A stretch of 64,000 nt of DNA from Yinghuangia elevatio. GTDB taxonomy: Bacteria > Actinomycetota > Actinomycetes > Streptomycetales > Streptomycetaceae. The position numbers and the translations under genes are program-made. The stretch lies in NCBI RefSeq assembly GCF_040649515.1, contig NZ_JBEZFP010000002.1, positions 97,644 through 161,643 on the forward strand, in the 5' to 3' direction. The notes below the pieces were generated by a model. That model was not told the DNA's origin. It searched no databases and saw only the letters and a list, made by a program, of their open reading frames with translations. This document shows, in pieces, positions 16,400 to 25,023 of this stretch. The stretch's first letter is position 1; every line of letters starts with the position of its first letter.

Positions 16400-18319
16400 C
16401 TATGCGGCGTCGACTTCGATGTCTTCGGCGGGGTCGTCGCCAAGGTCGTCGTCGACGCTGAACTCGTCGTCGATGTCCACGCAGAGCTCGTTGCGCTCAT
16501 GTCCGGCGTAAGGCGCCAGCTCGGCGGGGTTGCTGGTGATCAAGTCGTGTTCGGCGGGCGAGGCGATGGCTTCGAACGCCACGCGGTGCGCGCCGGTCGA
16601 CAAGAGTCCCTGGCCCTGGTCTGCGGACAAGAGAAACTGACGCTCGCCCTCGGACAGGTCGAAGGCCTGGGTCACCTCGTCGATCGCCTGGGTGGCTTGC
16701 CGGAGCAAAATCTGTGTCGCCGCGTTCGCGATCACGGCGCGGCCGAGGTCGGTCGCCAGTACGTCCGCGGTGTCCTGGGTGGCGACCGTGAGCCCGGCCC
16801 AGTGCTTGCGGCTGGCCTTCGCCATCCGGAACAGGAAGTCGGCGCCCGCCGCCTGCCGCATGAGCAGCCAGGCCTCGTCGACGACGACCAGGCGCGGTCG
16901 CCGCGCTGCGGGGTCGACAACCTGTCGCCACACGGCATCCAGGACCAGCAGCGTTCCCATCGGTTTGAGTTCGTCCGCGAGTTCGCGCAGCGAGAACACC
17001 ACCAGGTGTCCTTCTGGGCGGAGAGTGGTCGCGCCGCGGAACAGGTCGGCGAACGCTCCATGGACGTACGGGTGCAGCCGGGCGGCCAGGTCCGTCGCTT
17101 CGCGCTTCTTGCCGTCGAACAACGCCGCTTCCAGATCAGCGAGTTGAGGGGCGGGCCGGTGCCAGGTGCGCGGGTCGTTGGTGATCCCTGCGCCGCGGTA
17201 CGTCGCAGTGATCGCCGCGTCGAGCGCGGCGCGCTCTGCGGGCGTCGGTTGTTCGCCGATCAGGACGGTGAGGAAGGTGTGCAGGAACAGCGACCGTCGC
17301 ACCAGTGCGTCTCGGGAGGCGATGCGGCGGCCGTCCGGCCCGGTGCGGATCGGTAGGTCGAACGGGTTGAGGCGTACGTCGCCTGCGCCGAGTCGGACGT
17401 GGGCCCCGCCAACTGCCGCGGACAGGCGGGCGTACTCGTCCTCGGGATCGATGACCAGGGCGTCGACGCCGCGGTACAGCGAGCGCAGCAGTTCGAGCTT
17501 GACCAGGTACGACTTGCCGGCGCCGGAGCGGCCCAGAACGACGCTGTTGTGGTTGTCGAGCGCGAAGCGGTCCCAGTGCACGAGTCCTTGCGAGCCCAGG
17601 TTGTAGCCGTACAACACGCCGGTAGGCGCTGCGACCGATGCCGGGTCGGGCGGCGGCAGGTCCGGGCTGGTGAACGGGAAAGCAGCCGACAGCGCGGCGG
17701 TGTCGAACGTGCGCCGCATCCGCAGCAGGTCCAGGCCCATGGGCAGGCAGGTCACCCACCCTTGCAGGCTGCGGTACGTGGTCGGTTTGCAGTCCATGAG
17801 CAGACTCGCGGCCAGTGACCGCACCGCGGCGACTTCGTCGGCCAGTGCCTCGGGGATCGCGGCGTGGACCGCCAGGTACAGCCCGACGCGGAAGAGCTTG
17901 CCTTCGCCGCGCGCGACGCGCGCGGACAGGTCGTAGACGTCTTCGGTCGCGGCTTCGACCTGCGGGTCGAGCAGGTTGCCGTGCTCGTAATCGTGGCGGC
18001 GCCCCGCCTCCAGGCGGGCGAGTTGCTTCTTGAGGCGTTCGGCGGCCATGGCCGGGTCGATCGGTTCGATGTGCAGCGAGACGTCGACGCGCCCCGGGTA
18101 GGTGATGAGCGGTTGCAGCCATCCGGGCTGGACCTCGCGGGGGTAGCCGGTGACAGCGAAGCAGGACACGGATTCTCCTGCCACCTCAAGATGTCGGGGG
18201 CTGACCAGCAGGGAATCGGGAGTGAACGCGCCTGCCGAACCGAACGGTTGACTATGGGGCGTACTGTCATGCCGCACGCGCCGCCGACCTGATCGCCATC
18301 GGATTCCCATCGGGCTCAC
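16400..18319 (-). CDS. VirB4-like type IV secretion ATPase
   Basis: 639 residues. Walker A is GRSGAGKS (263-270), followed by DALVIDPEDEY, RLNPFDLP and the Walker B LVVVDEAWLLM, with a FRMAKASRKHWAGLTVATQDT segment typical of VirB4/TrbE. The N-terminal 240 residues form the usual membrane-interacting domain. The C-terminus is very acidic (DIDDEFSVDDDLGDDPAEDI). Start GTG 18319 lies 5 bases after the PrgI gene; ATG 18310 is possible. It energises assembly and substrate transfer in the secretion machine. Confidence 0.94.
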   Translation of the reverse strand: MSPMGIRWRSGRRRVRHDSTPHSQPFGSAGAFTPDSLLVSPRHLEVAGESVSCFAVTGYPREVQPGWLQPLITYPGRVDVSLHIEPIDPAMAAERLKKQLARLEAGRRHDYEHGNLLDPQVEAATEDVYDLSARVARGEGKLFRVGLYLAVHAAIPEALADEVAAVRSLAASLLMDCKPTTYRSLQGWVTCLPMGLDLLRMRRTFDTAALSAAFPFTSPDLPPPDPASVAAPTGVLYGYNLGSQGLVHWDRFALDNHNSVVLGRSGAGKSYLVKLELLRSLYRGVDALVIDPEDEYARLSAAVGGAHVRLGAGDVRLNPFDLPIRTGPDGRRIASRDALVRRSLFLHTFLTVLIGEQPTPAERAALDAAITATYRGAGITNDPRTWHRPAPQLADLEAALFDGKKREATDLAARLHPYVHGAFADLFRGATTLRPEGHLVVFSLRELADELKPMGTLLVLDAVWRQVVDPAARRPRLVVVDEAWLLMRQAAGADFLFRMAKASRKHWAGLTVATQDTADVLATDLGRAVIANAATQILLRQATQAIDEVTQAFDLSEGERQFLLSADQGQGLLSTGAHRVAFEAIASPAEHDLITSNPAELAPYAGHERNELCVDIDDEFSVDDDLGDDPAEDIEVDAA

Positions 18320-18324
18320 CCCGT

Positions 18325-19479
18325 TCAGTCAGTGGTCCAGATGCCGGATGCGTCCTCATCCCACGTTTCGTCCCGCAGCGGTTTGTTTCCGTGCGGTTCG
18401 TCGGGCAAAGTGCCGCTGATGACGTCGCCAGCGGGCGCGAGGGCACCCGAAGGCGGCAGGAAGCTCCCGGGGTTGCACGCGGACGCGAGGATGGCGGTGG
18501 CGTGTCCGGCATCAAGTGGGCTCACCGTGATACCTGCGGGCTGAAGGAGGTCCCGGGCTTCGACAAGGCGGCGTCTCAGCCGGGCTTCGGCAGCGCGCTG
18601 GAGGCCGTCGCTCTGCTGGCGCCCGCGCGTCGTGTGCCGTGTGGTGCGATGCCTGCGAGGCCACGAAAGCCGTGCCGGGGTTCGGCCGAGTCCGTCAGTG
18701 GGACCTGACGGGCGGAGAGGCTCGCGGAGGATGAGCAGAACCTGGTGGCGAAGCAACTCGTGATCTCGCGCGAGCTCTGCGAGGAAGTCAGCGTGCGCGT
18801 GCGCGGCGTCTTCGAGTGCCGGGTGGGGTAGTCGGGAGGCGTCTTCGCGTAGCTCGGCAATCTGTGACGAGAGATCGAGACGTTCGGCGCGAACGAGGAT
18901 TTGCGCGGGGGTGGTGAGCGAGTGCAGGTAGCGGCCGAACGAGACGACGAGGGACTCCTGCTCTTCGGGGGTGCGCAGCGCGAAGTTGACGGTGCTGCAG
19001 ACGGCGATCGCGGCAACGCCGTCGGCGCCGAGGTCGATCACGCCTGTCTCGCCGACGTCACCGGCTGGCATGCGCAGCGGCGAGGGCGCTTCGCGGGATG
19101 ACCGACGCGGTTGCGCGGGTGGCTTGGCCCGGCTGGTGAGCCACTGGGGAGCCGCGCTCACCCCTTCCGGGGCCGTGACCAGAACACGCGGCTGCAACCG
19201 CCAACGCACCGCCGCCAGCAGGTACCGGTCGAGGGGCAGCCCGTCCCGTTGCCCGAGCGCCACGAGGGTGCCGAGGATCGCAACGGGCGCGGCCAACACG
19301 AGCCAGGCCACGGGCGTGATCAAGGGGCGGCTGAGCGACCAACTGCCGTAGAGGATCAGGCCGGTGATGACAAGTACCAGCAGTTGGCGTGCCGTCAGGT
19401 TGAGGAGGACGCGGTCCTCGCGGTCGATGTTGGCGGGGATGCGCACCGCCGGCCAAGGTCCATCGGCGTTACGCGTCAT
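18325..19479 (-). CDS. PrgI/VirB3-like inner-membrane T4SS protein with cytoplasmic extension
   Basis: 384 residues. The N-terminus reads VRIPANIDREDRVLLNLTAR followed by two close membrane helices (about 32-50 and 54-74) and GQRDGLPLDRYL, the PrgI family signature and the Gram-positive counterpart of VirB3. The C-terminal 280 residues are a soluble, Arg-rich domain with a conserved-looking VNFALRTPEEQESLVVSFGR segment, as in larger actinobacterial versions where VirB3-like and VirB4-like parts are split. Start and upstream stop overlap as TGATG (19477-19481). Confidence 0.88.
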   Translation of the reverse strand: MTRNADGPWPAVRIPANIDREDRVLLNLTARQLLVLVITGLILYGSWSLSRPLITPVAWLVLAAPVAILGTLVALGQRDGLPLDRYLLAAVRWRLQPRVLVTAPEGVSAAPQWLTSRAKPPAQPRRSSREAPSPLRMPAGDVGETGVIDLGADGVAAIAVCSTVNFALRTPEEQESLVVSFGRYLHSLTTPAQILVRAERLDLSSQIAELREDASRLPHPALEDAAHAHADFLAELARDHELLRHQVLLILREPLRPSGPTDGLGRTPARLSWPRRHRTTRHTTRGRQQSDGLQRAAEARLRRRLVEARDLLQPAGITVSPLDAGHATAILASACNPGSFLPPSGALAPAGDVISGTLPDEPHGNKPLRDETWDEDASGIWTTD

Positions 19480-22142
19480 CAGTCGCCTCCGTCATGTCCG
19501 TCCAGATCGGTGTCTTGCGATCGCCGCGGTGATGGTGCCCGCGGCGGCGGACGCCGGGGCGGTGCTGGTGGACCAACACGCGGAAGGCCGGTACGTGCTG
19601 GTGGAGTCGGCGCGGTGTCTCCAGGCGGTCGGGGTTCGGGCGGCGGTGTGATCGGGCGGGGGCGCGGTGTCCCGGCGGCGTCGCCTGCGGCCCGGCGCCG
19701 GGAAGCTGGTGACACGGTCGGCCTGCGTTCTGGGGTTCCGGTGGGTCGCGGCGGGATCCGTCCCGCATCGCGTGCCGGAGCTGTGGGCGGGCGCCGGGGC
19801 GGCGGGGTTGGTGGGATCCCCCGGGTGACTGGCTGTTGGACTGTGCCGCTGCGCCCCGGTACAGGCGGCGGCGCTCCGCGCGACGGCCGTGCGGGCGTGG
19901 TGCCTGGGGTTTGAGGGCGGGCGCGCGGGGGTGTCGGCGGGGATGGTCGAGCCTGGGGCTGCGCCCGTCGAGGGGATGGGGCGGCACGGCGGACGTCACC
20001 GCCTGCTGTGCCGTGGTATAGGGGCGCGGACCCTGGCCTACGGGTCGGCGATGGGGGAGTCGTGGCTTCCTTCCCCCGACCCGGTCCCTGCCGGGCTGGG
20101 CGGTTGGCGAGCAGATGGCGCGCGATCGCTGCAGAGTGGCTCGCGGGCGGCGGAACTCGCGGAGTGGAAGCCGGTGGTGGTGCAGCGGTTTGGGCCGACC
20201 CTGACCGGGTGCGGTTGCGCGGGACCGGGCTCGTGCGACCGCCCGAAGTGCGTGGCGACCCGTCAGCCCTCCGGGCCCCGGTGCCGCGTGAAGGGGCCGC
20301 GCGCCCTGGGGTCGTCTGGGTGGGGGAACGCCTGCTCCTATCCGCGCCGCGTCCCACGGAAGACGAAGCGGAACCGGAAAGGGTCCACGGTTCGAACACG
20401 GGAGCGGGCGGCGGCCCGTACCCGCTGATCGGGGTCGGCCGGTTGCCGGGAGGTGGCTGCGGTGGCGGAGGCGGCGCGCTGGGGCCAGGGCCCGGTGGTG
20501 GATTTGGGCCGCCGCCGGTGATGCGTCGACGCCAATGATCGGGCGGGTACGGCCCGCCGCCGGTGATGCGCCGCGGCCAACTGCGGTGCGGCGGGAAGGG
20601 GCCACCTCCGCCGATACGGCGCTTCCAGACGTCTCCCGGCCCCGGACCACCAGAGCGCAGATGACGCTGCCAGGCGCCGGGCGGACGCGGCCCGCCGGGC
20701 TGAAGACGCCGCCGCCAGCTCGTCGCTGGGTACGGTCCTCCGGTTACCTGAGCTTGCCAGTTCCGTGCACGCGGCCCGCCGCCGCGGATGCGCGTGCGCC
20801 ATGCACGACCTGCGCGTCCGCTCTGCCCACTCCCGCTTCCACGGCCGCCCCCGGATCCCGAGCCCACGATGCCTCGGGCGTACGTGAACGCCTGCCGGTA
20901 CATGGCGTACCGCAACAGCCCGCCGGCGAAGGTCCGATGCCGAGGGACGGACTGGAAGATCATTCGGGTGCCCCACCCGGGGATCTTCAGCAGAATGTAG
21001 AACAGGCAAAGCCCGGCGAGCAGCGCGCCGAGTCCACTGGCGGTGGGGAAGCCGAACGCGTTGGTGTTGTCGTCGGCGTAGAACGTGCGCAGCCCCACGA
21101 TCAATGCGGTGGATTGGGCCACTTGGATGGCCAAGGCCCCGCCGAACGCCCGCCACCACAACCGTGCCAGTCCGTCGGTCGCCGGCGACGCGTGGCAGGC
21201 CAGCGCGAGTGGGGCGCAGGCGGCGAGGACCATGACCAGCGCGGTGCGGATCATGAAGCCCAGCAATACGGCGACCAGCACCACCAGGACGATGACGATC
21301 ATGATGAGGAAGAACAGGCCTGCGCCGGCCGCAGCACCGAGTAGCCCTCCGGCGAGCTGCTTGACGACGCCCCGGCCGTCCACGCCAGCGCCGATGATGT
21401 TCAAGGAGATCGCGTTGGCGAGAGTGATCGCGATGTGCATCATCTGCAGCGAAGTCGCTGCTGCGACGAACGCGACGATCAGGCGCGGGACAACTTGCTT
21501 GGCCGCGTACCGGGTCTGCACGGTCTCGTGCGTCATGACGAGAATGCCCCCGGCCACGATGAACAGCCCGTAGATGCCGATCGTGATGCCCATCGACGTT
21601 GCCCAAACGCCGCGAATCGAGGGGTTCGCTGCCACGTCGGGAGTGCCGAGCAGGGTCTTGCCGAGGATGTCGAGCACGGGCTGCGCGGCTTCTTCGACGA
21701 GCTTCGCGAACAGACCGATGATCGCGTTCAGAATCATGCCGGGAAGGTCGAGCATGCCGCCGGATCCGAGGAACCAGCCGCCGATGGTCTTGAACCAGTC
21801 TCCGGGGTTCAAGGAAAACGCCGGGTTCAACGGCATGTTGGGGTCGGTCGCCGGGGCCGTCGGGTAAGGCAGCACCGGGCCGGTGACCCCTGGAGCCGGT
21901 GTTGCTCCAGGTGGTTGCGTAGACGGCGCTGGAACCGGGGGTGGCGGAGCGGGTGTCGGCTCCCGAGGCACTGCCGCAATCGCCGCGACCGAGTGCTGAT
22001 GCTCACGGTCACCTGAAGGTGCCGCCGGACTGCTCTGGGCGCATGCACCCGCAAGCAGCAGGACCGCCGCGAACACCGCGCAGCGCGCCACCCACCGGGG
22101 GAGTCCGTGGCCTCCCCCGGCCGGCGCATCGTGGGTGTTCAT
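19479..22142 (-). CDS. VirB6/TrbL-like polytopic channel protein with Pro-rich repeat tail
   Basis: 887 residues from ATG 22142, overlapping the pilin stop. A signal peptide (about 15-36) ends in LLLAGACAQ, a weak lipobox. A Pro-rich linker follows, then about six membrane helices between residues 125 and 400 (for example FFLIMIVIVLVVLVAVLLGF), the VirB6/TrbL pattern. The last 450 residues are hydrophilic and Pro/Arg/Gly-rich, beginning with a tandem set of WRRRI-GGGP-PP units (see the repeat entry). It should form the inner-membrane channel, with the tail reaching into the wall or the cytoplasm. Confidence 0.85.
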   Translation of the reverse strand: MNTHDAPAGGGHGLPRWVARCAVFAAVLLLAGACAQSSPAAPSGDREHQHSVAAIAAVPREPTPAPPPPVPAPSTQPPGATPAPGVTGPVLPYPTAPATDPNMPLNPAFSLNPGDWFKTIGGWFLGSGGMLDLPGMILNAIIGLFAKLVEEAAQPVLDILGKTLLGTPDVAANPSIRGVWATSMGITIGIYGLFIVAGGILVMTHETVQTRYAAKQVVPRLIVAFVAAATSLQMMHIAITLANAISLNIIGAGVDGRGVVKQLAGGLLGAAAGAGLFFLIMIVIVLVVLVAVLLGFMIRTALVMVLAACAPLALACHASPATDGLARLWWRAFGGALAIQVAQSTALIVGLRTFYADDNTNAFGFPTASGLGALLAGLCLFYILLKIPGWGTRMIFQSVPRHRTFAGGLLRYAMYRQAFTYARGIVGSGSGGGRGSGSGQSGRAGRAWRTRIRGGGPRARNWQAQVTGGPYPATSWRRRLQPGGPRPPGAWQRHLRSGGPGPGDVWKRRIGGGGPFPPHRSWPRRITGGGPYPPDHWRRRITGGGPNPPPGPGPSAPPPPPQPPPGNRPTPISGYGPPPAPVFEPWTLSGSASSSVGRGADRSRRSPTQTTPGRAAPSRGTGARRADGSPRTSGGRTSPVPRNRTRSGSAQTAAPPPASTPRVPPPASHSAAIARHLLANRPARQGPGRGKEATTPPSPTRRPGSAPLYHGTAGGDVRRAAPSPRRAQPQARPSPPTPPRARPQTPGTTPARPSRGAPPPVPGRSGTVQQPVTRGIPPTPPPRRPPTAPARDAGRIPPRPTGTPERRPTVSPASRRRAAGDAAGTPRPRPITPPPEPRPPGDTAPTPPARTGLPRVGPPAPPRRPPPRAPSPRRSQDTDLDGHDGGD
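20500..20800 (-). repeat. Tandem repeats coding for W-R-R-R-I/GGGP-PP units in the TrbL-like protein
   Basis: The coding strand here specifies about seven degenerate 14-16-residue units, for example WRRRITGGGPNPP, HWRRRITGGGP, SWPRRITGGGPYPP and VWKRRIGGGGPFPP. At DNA level the block GCCGCCGGTGATGCG is repeated near 20510 and 20554. Units become less alike towards the N-terminal side, suggesting growth by slipped-strand duplication. Confidence 0.7.
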
Positions 22143-22618
22143 CGCGAGCCACCGGCAACCGGCGGCGCGGGCGGTGCCGTTGGGGCGCCGCCTTCACCGA
22201 CGATCATCTTGAGGACGTCGAGGATGACCGGCGCGAGGATCGCGAGGACGTAGCCGATTGCGGCCGCCTTCAGCGCGGTCTTGGCTTTCTCCACCTCGCC
22301 GGGATCTCCGCCTGCCATGAGGTAGCGCACTCCGCCCACGGTGAGGAACAGCGTGGCCAGTCCCGCCAGGACCCCGACGATCCAGTTCGTCGTGTTGCTG
22401 ATGACGGTGGGAATGTCGTTGACCGCGAAGGCCGTAGCCGCGCTCGAGACGGTCAACAGCACCGCGAACGCAGTAGCACACAGGCTCCGAGCAGCGAACC
22501 GTGGCGAGTTGTCGCGCCGCCCTCGTTCAGGAGCGCGACGGCAGGTCCGTGCTGTCACGGGCGTGCGACGCACCCCTCGCAGCGGGGGCACCGGACGGCC
22601 GCTACGGATCAAGCGCAT
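22139..22618 (-). CDS. VirB2/TrbC-type pilin-like membrane protein
   Basis: 159 residues from ATG 22618, preceded by AGGAGG at good spacing. A long basic leader ends in a signal-like helix (LCATAFAVLLTVSSAATAFA), after which the mature part holds two hydrophobic helices separated by a short polar turn with GGDPGEVEKAK. This matches the small two-helix pilin/TrbC group. It overlaps the following TrbL gene by ATGA and the upstream gene by 10 bases. It probably forms the extracellular or periplasm-like part of the transfer channel. Confidence 0.85.
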   Translation of the reverse strand: MRLIRSGRPVPPLRGVRRTPVTARTCRRAPERGRRDNSPRFAARSLCATAFAVLLTVSSAATAFAVNDIPTVISNTTNWIVGVLAGLATLFLTVGGVRYLMAGGDPGEVEKAKTALKAAAIGYVLAILAPVILDVLKMIVGEGGAPTAPPAPPVAGGSR

Positions 22619-23604
22619 CGACGTACCTCCTGACCGGACGAGGCGGTGGGCGGAGTTCCTCCACGAGAGGAAAGGCCGCGCCTCGGGGCGCCGTTCGACG
22701 TCGACTCGCGCGACGATCGGGCACGAGGTTCCTTGGGGGACCCCTGCGTGTCGGTCACAGAGCGTGTTCGAACTCTCGGCCCGTCATCGCCGCAATCCGT
22801 GGTCGGCGCCAGGTCAGCTCGGACCTGCGATCCGACCGGGTCCTCACGGTCGGCGTCGCGGACCTCGTCGCGGAGGAAGGCCGCGAGCCGACTCTCGGCC
22901 CGACTGCGCGCCTTGTACGCCGCGGCGAGGGTGGTGCGCCGACTCGCCGCCCAGTCGGTGATGGGGACTCGGTCGAGTCGGGTGGTCCCGATCAGGTCCG
23001 CCTCGGTCTGGGTGATGACTCCCCAGCGGATTGCTCGTGCGAGCACCAAGTCGGGGTGCCCCCATGGCGGCGGCGGTGGGAATGATCGGTATGCCGATGC
23101 GACCGGCGTAGGTGCGTCCAGGGCTTCGTACAGCGCAGCGTGCCCCGCGCGGAACGCGACCCAGCGCATCCGCACGATGATCCCGGGCCGATCCAGATCG
23201 GTGGTGGCCAGGCCGCGCAGGAAGCCGGCCATGATCTCGGCGTGGATGTCCGACGGATCACCGGGGAACCGCGCCCCCATCCACCGGCACACCGGTGCCA
23301 GCGCCGGCAGCGCCATCCCGACGCAAGCCACGGTCCAGATCCCGCCTGCGGCTCGGGCGCGACTCGCCAAGTGGGCCCAGACCGCGTCACGCGTGGCCAG
23401 CGGGCAGCGCCGCCGCAAGAGCAGGTCGCGCAATTCGTCCAAGGCAATGGTGCGTTCCGGCAAACCGGGGAACGCCCGCCCGTCGACGGCCAGGGGCATC
23501 GGGCCGGTGATCAAGAGGGTGAAGGCATCCCGGACAATGTCCAGCGGTGAACCGTTTCCCGAGCCGACACGGGCACTGTGCGCGTGGGGGATCTTCGATT
23601 CCAT
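22609..23604 (-). CDS. Conserved ICE-type hypothetical protein, possibly sigma-factor-like; first gene of transfer operon
   Basis: 331 residues from ATG 23604, with AAGGAG 7 bases upstream. Two segments stand out. Residues about 75-190 hold helices with DPSDIHAEIMAGFLRGLATT and RMRWVAFRAGHAALYEA. Residues 210-270 hold LARAIRWGVITQTEADLIG, then ITDWAASRRTTLAAAYKARS and RAESRLAAFL. The order and spacing recall regions 2 and 4 of ECF-type sigma factors, but the match is by eye only. The C-terminal 60 residues are disordered. As first gene of the transfer operon it could be its regulator. I would treat it as hypothetical until modelled. Confidence 0.6.
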   Translation of the reverse strand: MESKIPHAHSARVGSGNGSPLDIVRDAFTLLITGPMPLAVDGRAFPGLPERTIALDELRDLLLRRRCPLATRDAVWAHLASRARAAGGIWTVACVGMALPALAPVCRWMGARFPGDPSDIHAEIMAGFLRGLATTDLDRPGIIVRMRWVAFRAGHAALYEALDAPTPVASAYRSFPPPPPWGHPDLVLARAIRWGVITQTEADLIGTTRLDRVPITDWAASRRTTLAAAYKARSRAESRLAAFLRDEVRDADREDPVGSQVRADLAPTTDCGDDGPRVRTRSVTDTQGSPKEPRARSSRESTSNGAPRRGLSSRGGTPPTASSGQEVRRCA

Positions 23605-23723
23605 CTGACCGCTCCTTGCGGGCGGGGACAGGTACGCCCCCACCGAGACAGAGCGGTGACAAGCGGCGGCCAAGGAACCCGCAAACGTGCCCAGGGCCCT
23701 TGGGGCGCTCGACACTGGCGAAT

Positions 23724-23747
23724 GGCGTACGACGCACGTCGTTCGCC
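23724..23747. promoter_or_regulatory. Inverted repeat upstream of the transfer operon
   Basis: Arms GGCGTACGAC (23724-23733) and GTCGTTCGCC (23738-23747), 9 of 10 paired with a 4-base loop, 120 bases upstream of the first transfer gene. A short T-run follows on the plus strand. It could be an operator or a terminator; location favours an operator. Confidence 0.4.
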
Positions 23748-23783
23748 TTTCGCATCGTCGACTTCGCGTTCAGATCGACCAGA

Positions 23784-23824
23784 CAGGTCAGGGCCCGCGC
23801 TGCGTGAGTGGGCACCCTGACCTG
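23784..23824. promoter_or_regulatory. Perfect 10-bp inverted repeat in the divergent control region
   Basis: CAGGTCAGGG (23784-23793) pairs perfectly with CCCTGACCTG (23815-23824) across a 21-base gap. The gap is about two helical turns, which suits a dimeric DNA-binding protein better than a terminator. It lies 180 bases upstream of the transfer operon start. Confidence 0.4.
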
Positions 23825-24210
23825 GGGCTTTAGTAGCGCGTTGGGAGTTCCTCAGCCGGTGTTCGGGCTCACGACCCGGGACGGTCGTGGCGGGTGGTCC
23901 TGCCTGCCTCCGAAGTCGACCGGGCTCCACACCTACGGCGGATTCAGTCTGAATGTCCGGAAGCACCTTGCTGCTCTTGCTACTTACGTCTTCCGATGAC
24001 AGTCGGGCTTAGCTGGGCGTTAGGCACTTTTTAGTAGTTCTTATGGAGACTTGCCCGATTGGCCTGTGTGGACACCGATGAGCGCACGCGCAAGGGCCTC
24101 CTCACGGAGGCCGGTCAGAGCGGTCTCGTGAAGGCAGTTGTCCAACTGCGCCCGTATGCGGGCCTTCTCTTGTGTCCGAGCGTCACTCGCCGAGTTCTTT
24201 CGGAGGACGC

Positions 24211-25023
24211 ATGTCCACGCGTCATGGCCCACCTCGCGGATCGCGTTGCCGCCATCGTCCGCCCTGCGGCAGCGGCGGCGACGGGGCGGCGGCACAGCGT
24301 TGCCGGTACGGGAAGCAGCACCCACGCCGCCCGGCTTCGGTGTGGTGGTGGTGTCCGTCTACGGGCGGCGGCAACCTCGACTCGAATGACCAACTCCTCA
24401 AGACGCTCGCCCGCGTCATGGCCACGTACGAGCGACCCGGGGACAGCGTCGCGTTCGTCACCCCGTACCCCCTGCCCGACAGCCTCGCCGGACTGCACGA
24501 CGGGGCGGGAACCGTACCCGGACTCGGTGGCGCGGTCCGATTGTGGATTCTGGACGCCGCCGGCAGTTCGACTGCGGCGCCCCTCGTGAACGGCATCGAG
24601 TCGGGAGTCGGACCGCGCGGGAACGGCCGACCGACCGGAGTCGGTCTCGGTCCGGTCGGGGCCGACCGTTCAGCTCCGGCGCGGTCCGTGTACGGATCAG
24701 GCGGGTTCGACTTAGCCATCGCCGTCGCAGATGCGCAGCGGACTCAATGGCTCACGGCGATCTCGTGGGGCCAGTTGATGGCCCACGGTGGCATCACGGC
24801 CATCGTCACTCCGGGTATCCACGAGACCGCCACGCGGGAGTTCATCGGTCCGCTGATCCGCGTGCTTCGCGAAGCCGGGCTCACGTACCACGACCGCATT
24901 GCGGTGGTCTGTGGTGCCGCCCGGGGCGGAGCTGCGGCCGAGTCTGCGGCGCGTTGGTGGGCAGACGTGCTCGTGTTTGTTCGCCGGTCTCGGAGCGAGG
25001 GCACGAGGGTGGGGATCGTATGA
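24211..25023 (+). CDS. Methyltransferase-like protein without catalytic motifs (cassette gene 1)
   Basis: 270 residues from ATG 24211, with GGAGG 4 bases upstream. The first 60 residues are Arg/Gly/Cys-rich. After that, LARVMATYERPGDSVAFVTP, VRLWILDAAG and FDLAIAVADAQRTQWLTAISWGQLMAHGG follow the strand-helix rhythm of the DNA methyltransferases next to it, but neither a glycine-rich SAM loop nor a PPY motif is present. It is coupled to the next gene by ATGA (25020-25023). It may be a structural partner of the downstream methyltransferases. Function is unknown. Confidence 0.6.
   Translation: MSTRHGPPRGSRCRHRPPCGSGGDGAAAQRCRYGKQHPRRPASVWWWCPSTGGGNLDSNDQLLKTLARVMATYERPGDSVAFVTPYPLPDSLAGLHDGAGTVPGLGGAVRLWILDAAGSSTAAPLVNGIESGVGPRGNGRPTGVGLGPVGADRSAPARSVYGSGGFDLAIAVADAQRTQWLTAISWGQLMAHGGITAIVTPGIHETATREFIGPLIRVLREAGLTYHDRIAVVCGAARGGAAAESAARWWADVLVFVRRSRSEGTRVGIV

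Larger units (their letters stand above)
23605..24210. other. Divergent control region between the transfer operon and the methyltransferase cassette
   Basis: About 600 bases separate the two divergent operons. No supported gene was found. It contains two inverted repeats (listed separately) and a locally AT-richer stretch at about 23975-24050, unusual for this DNA and a likely place for promoters of both operons. I could not fix exact -35/-10 pairs. Confidence 0.55.

Noticed and set aside
22646..23608. Long plus-strand open frame opposite the first transfer-operon gene
   Set aside because: No ribosome site or motif. It is the mirror of a minus-strand gene with good start and codon use; such long antisense frames are common in high-GC DNA.
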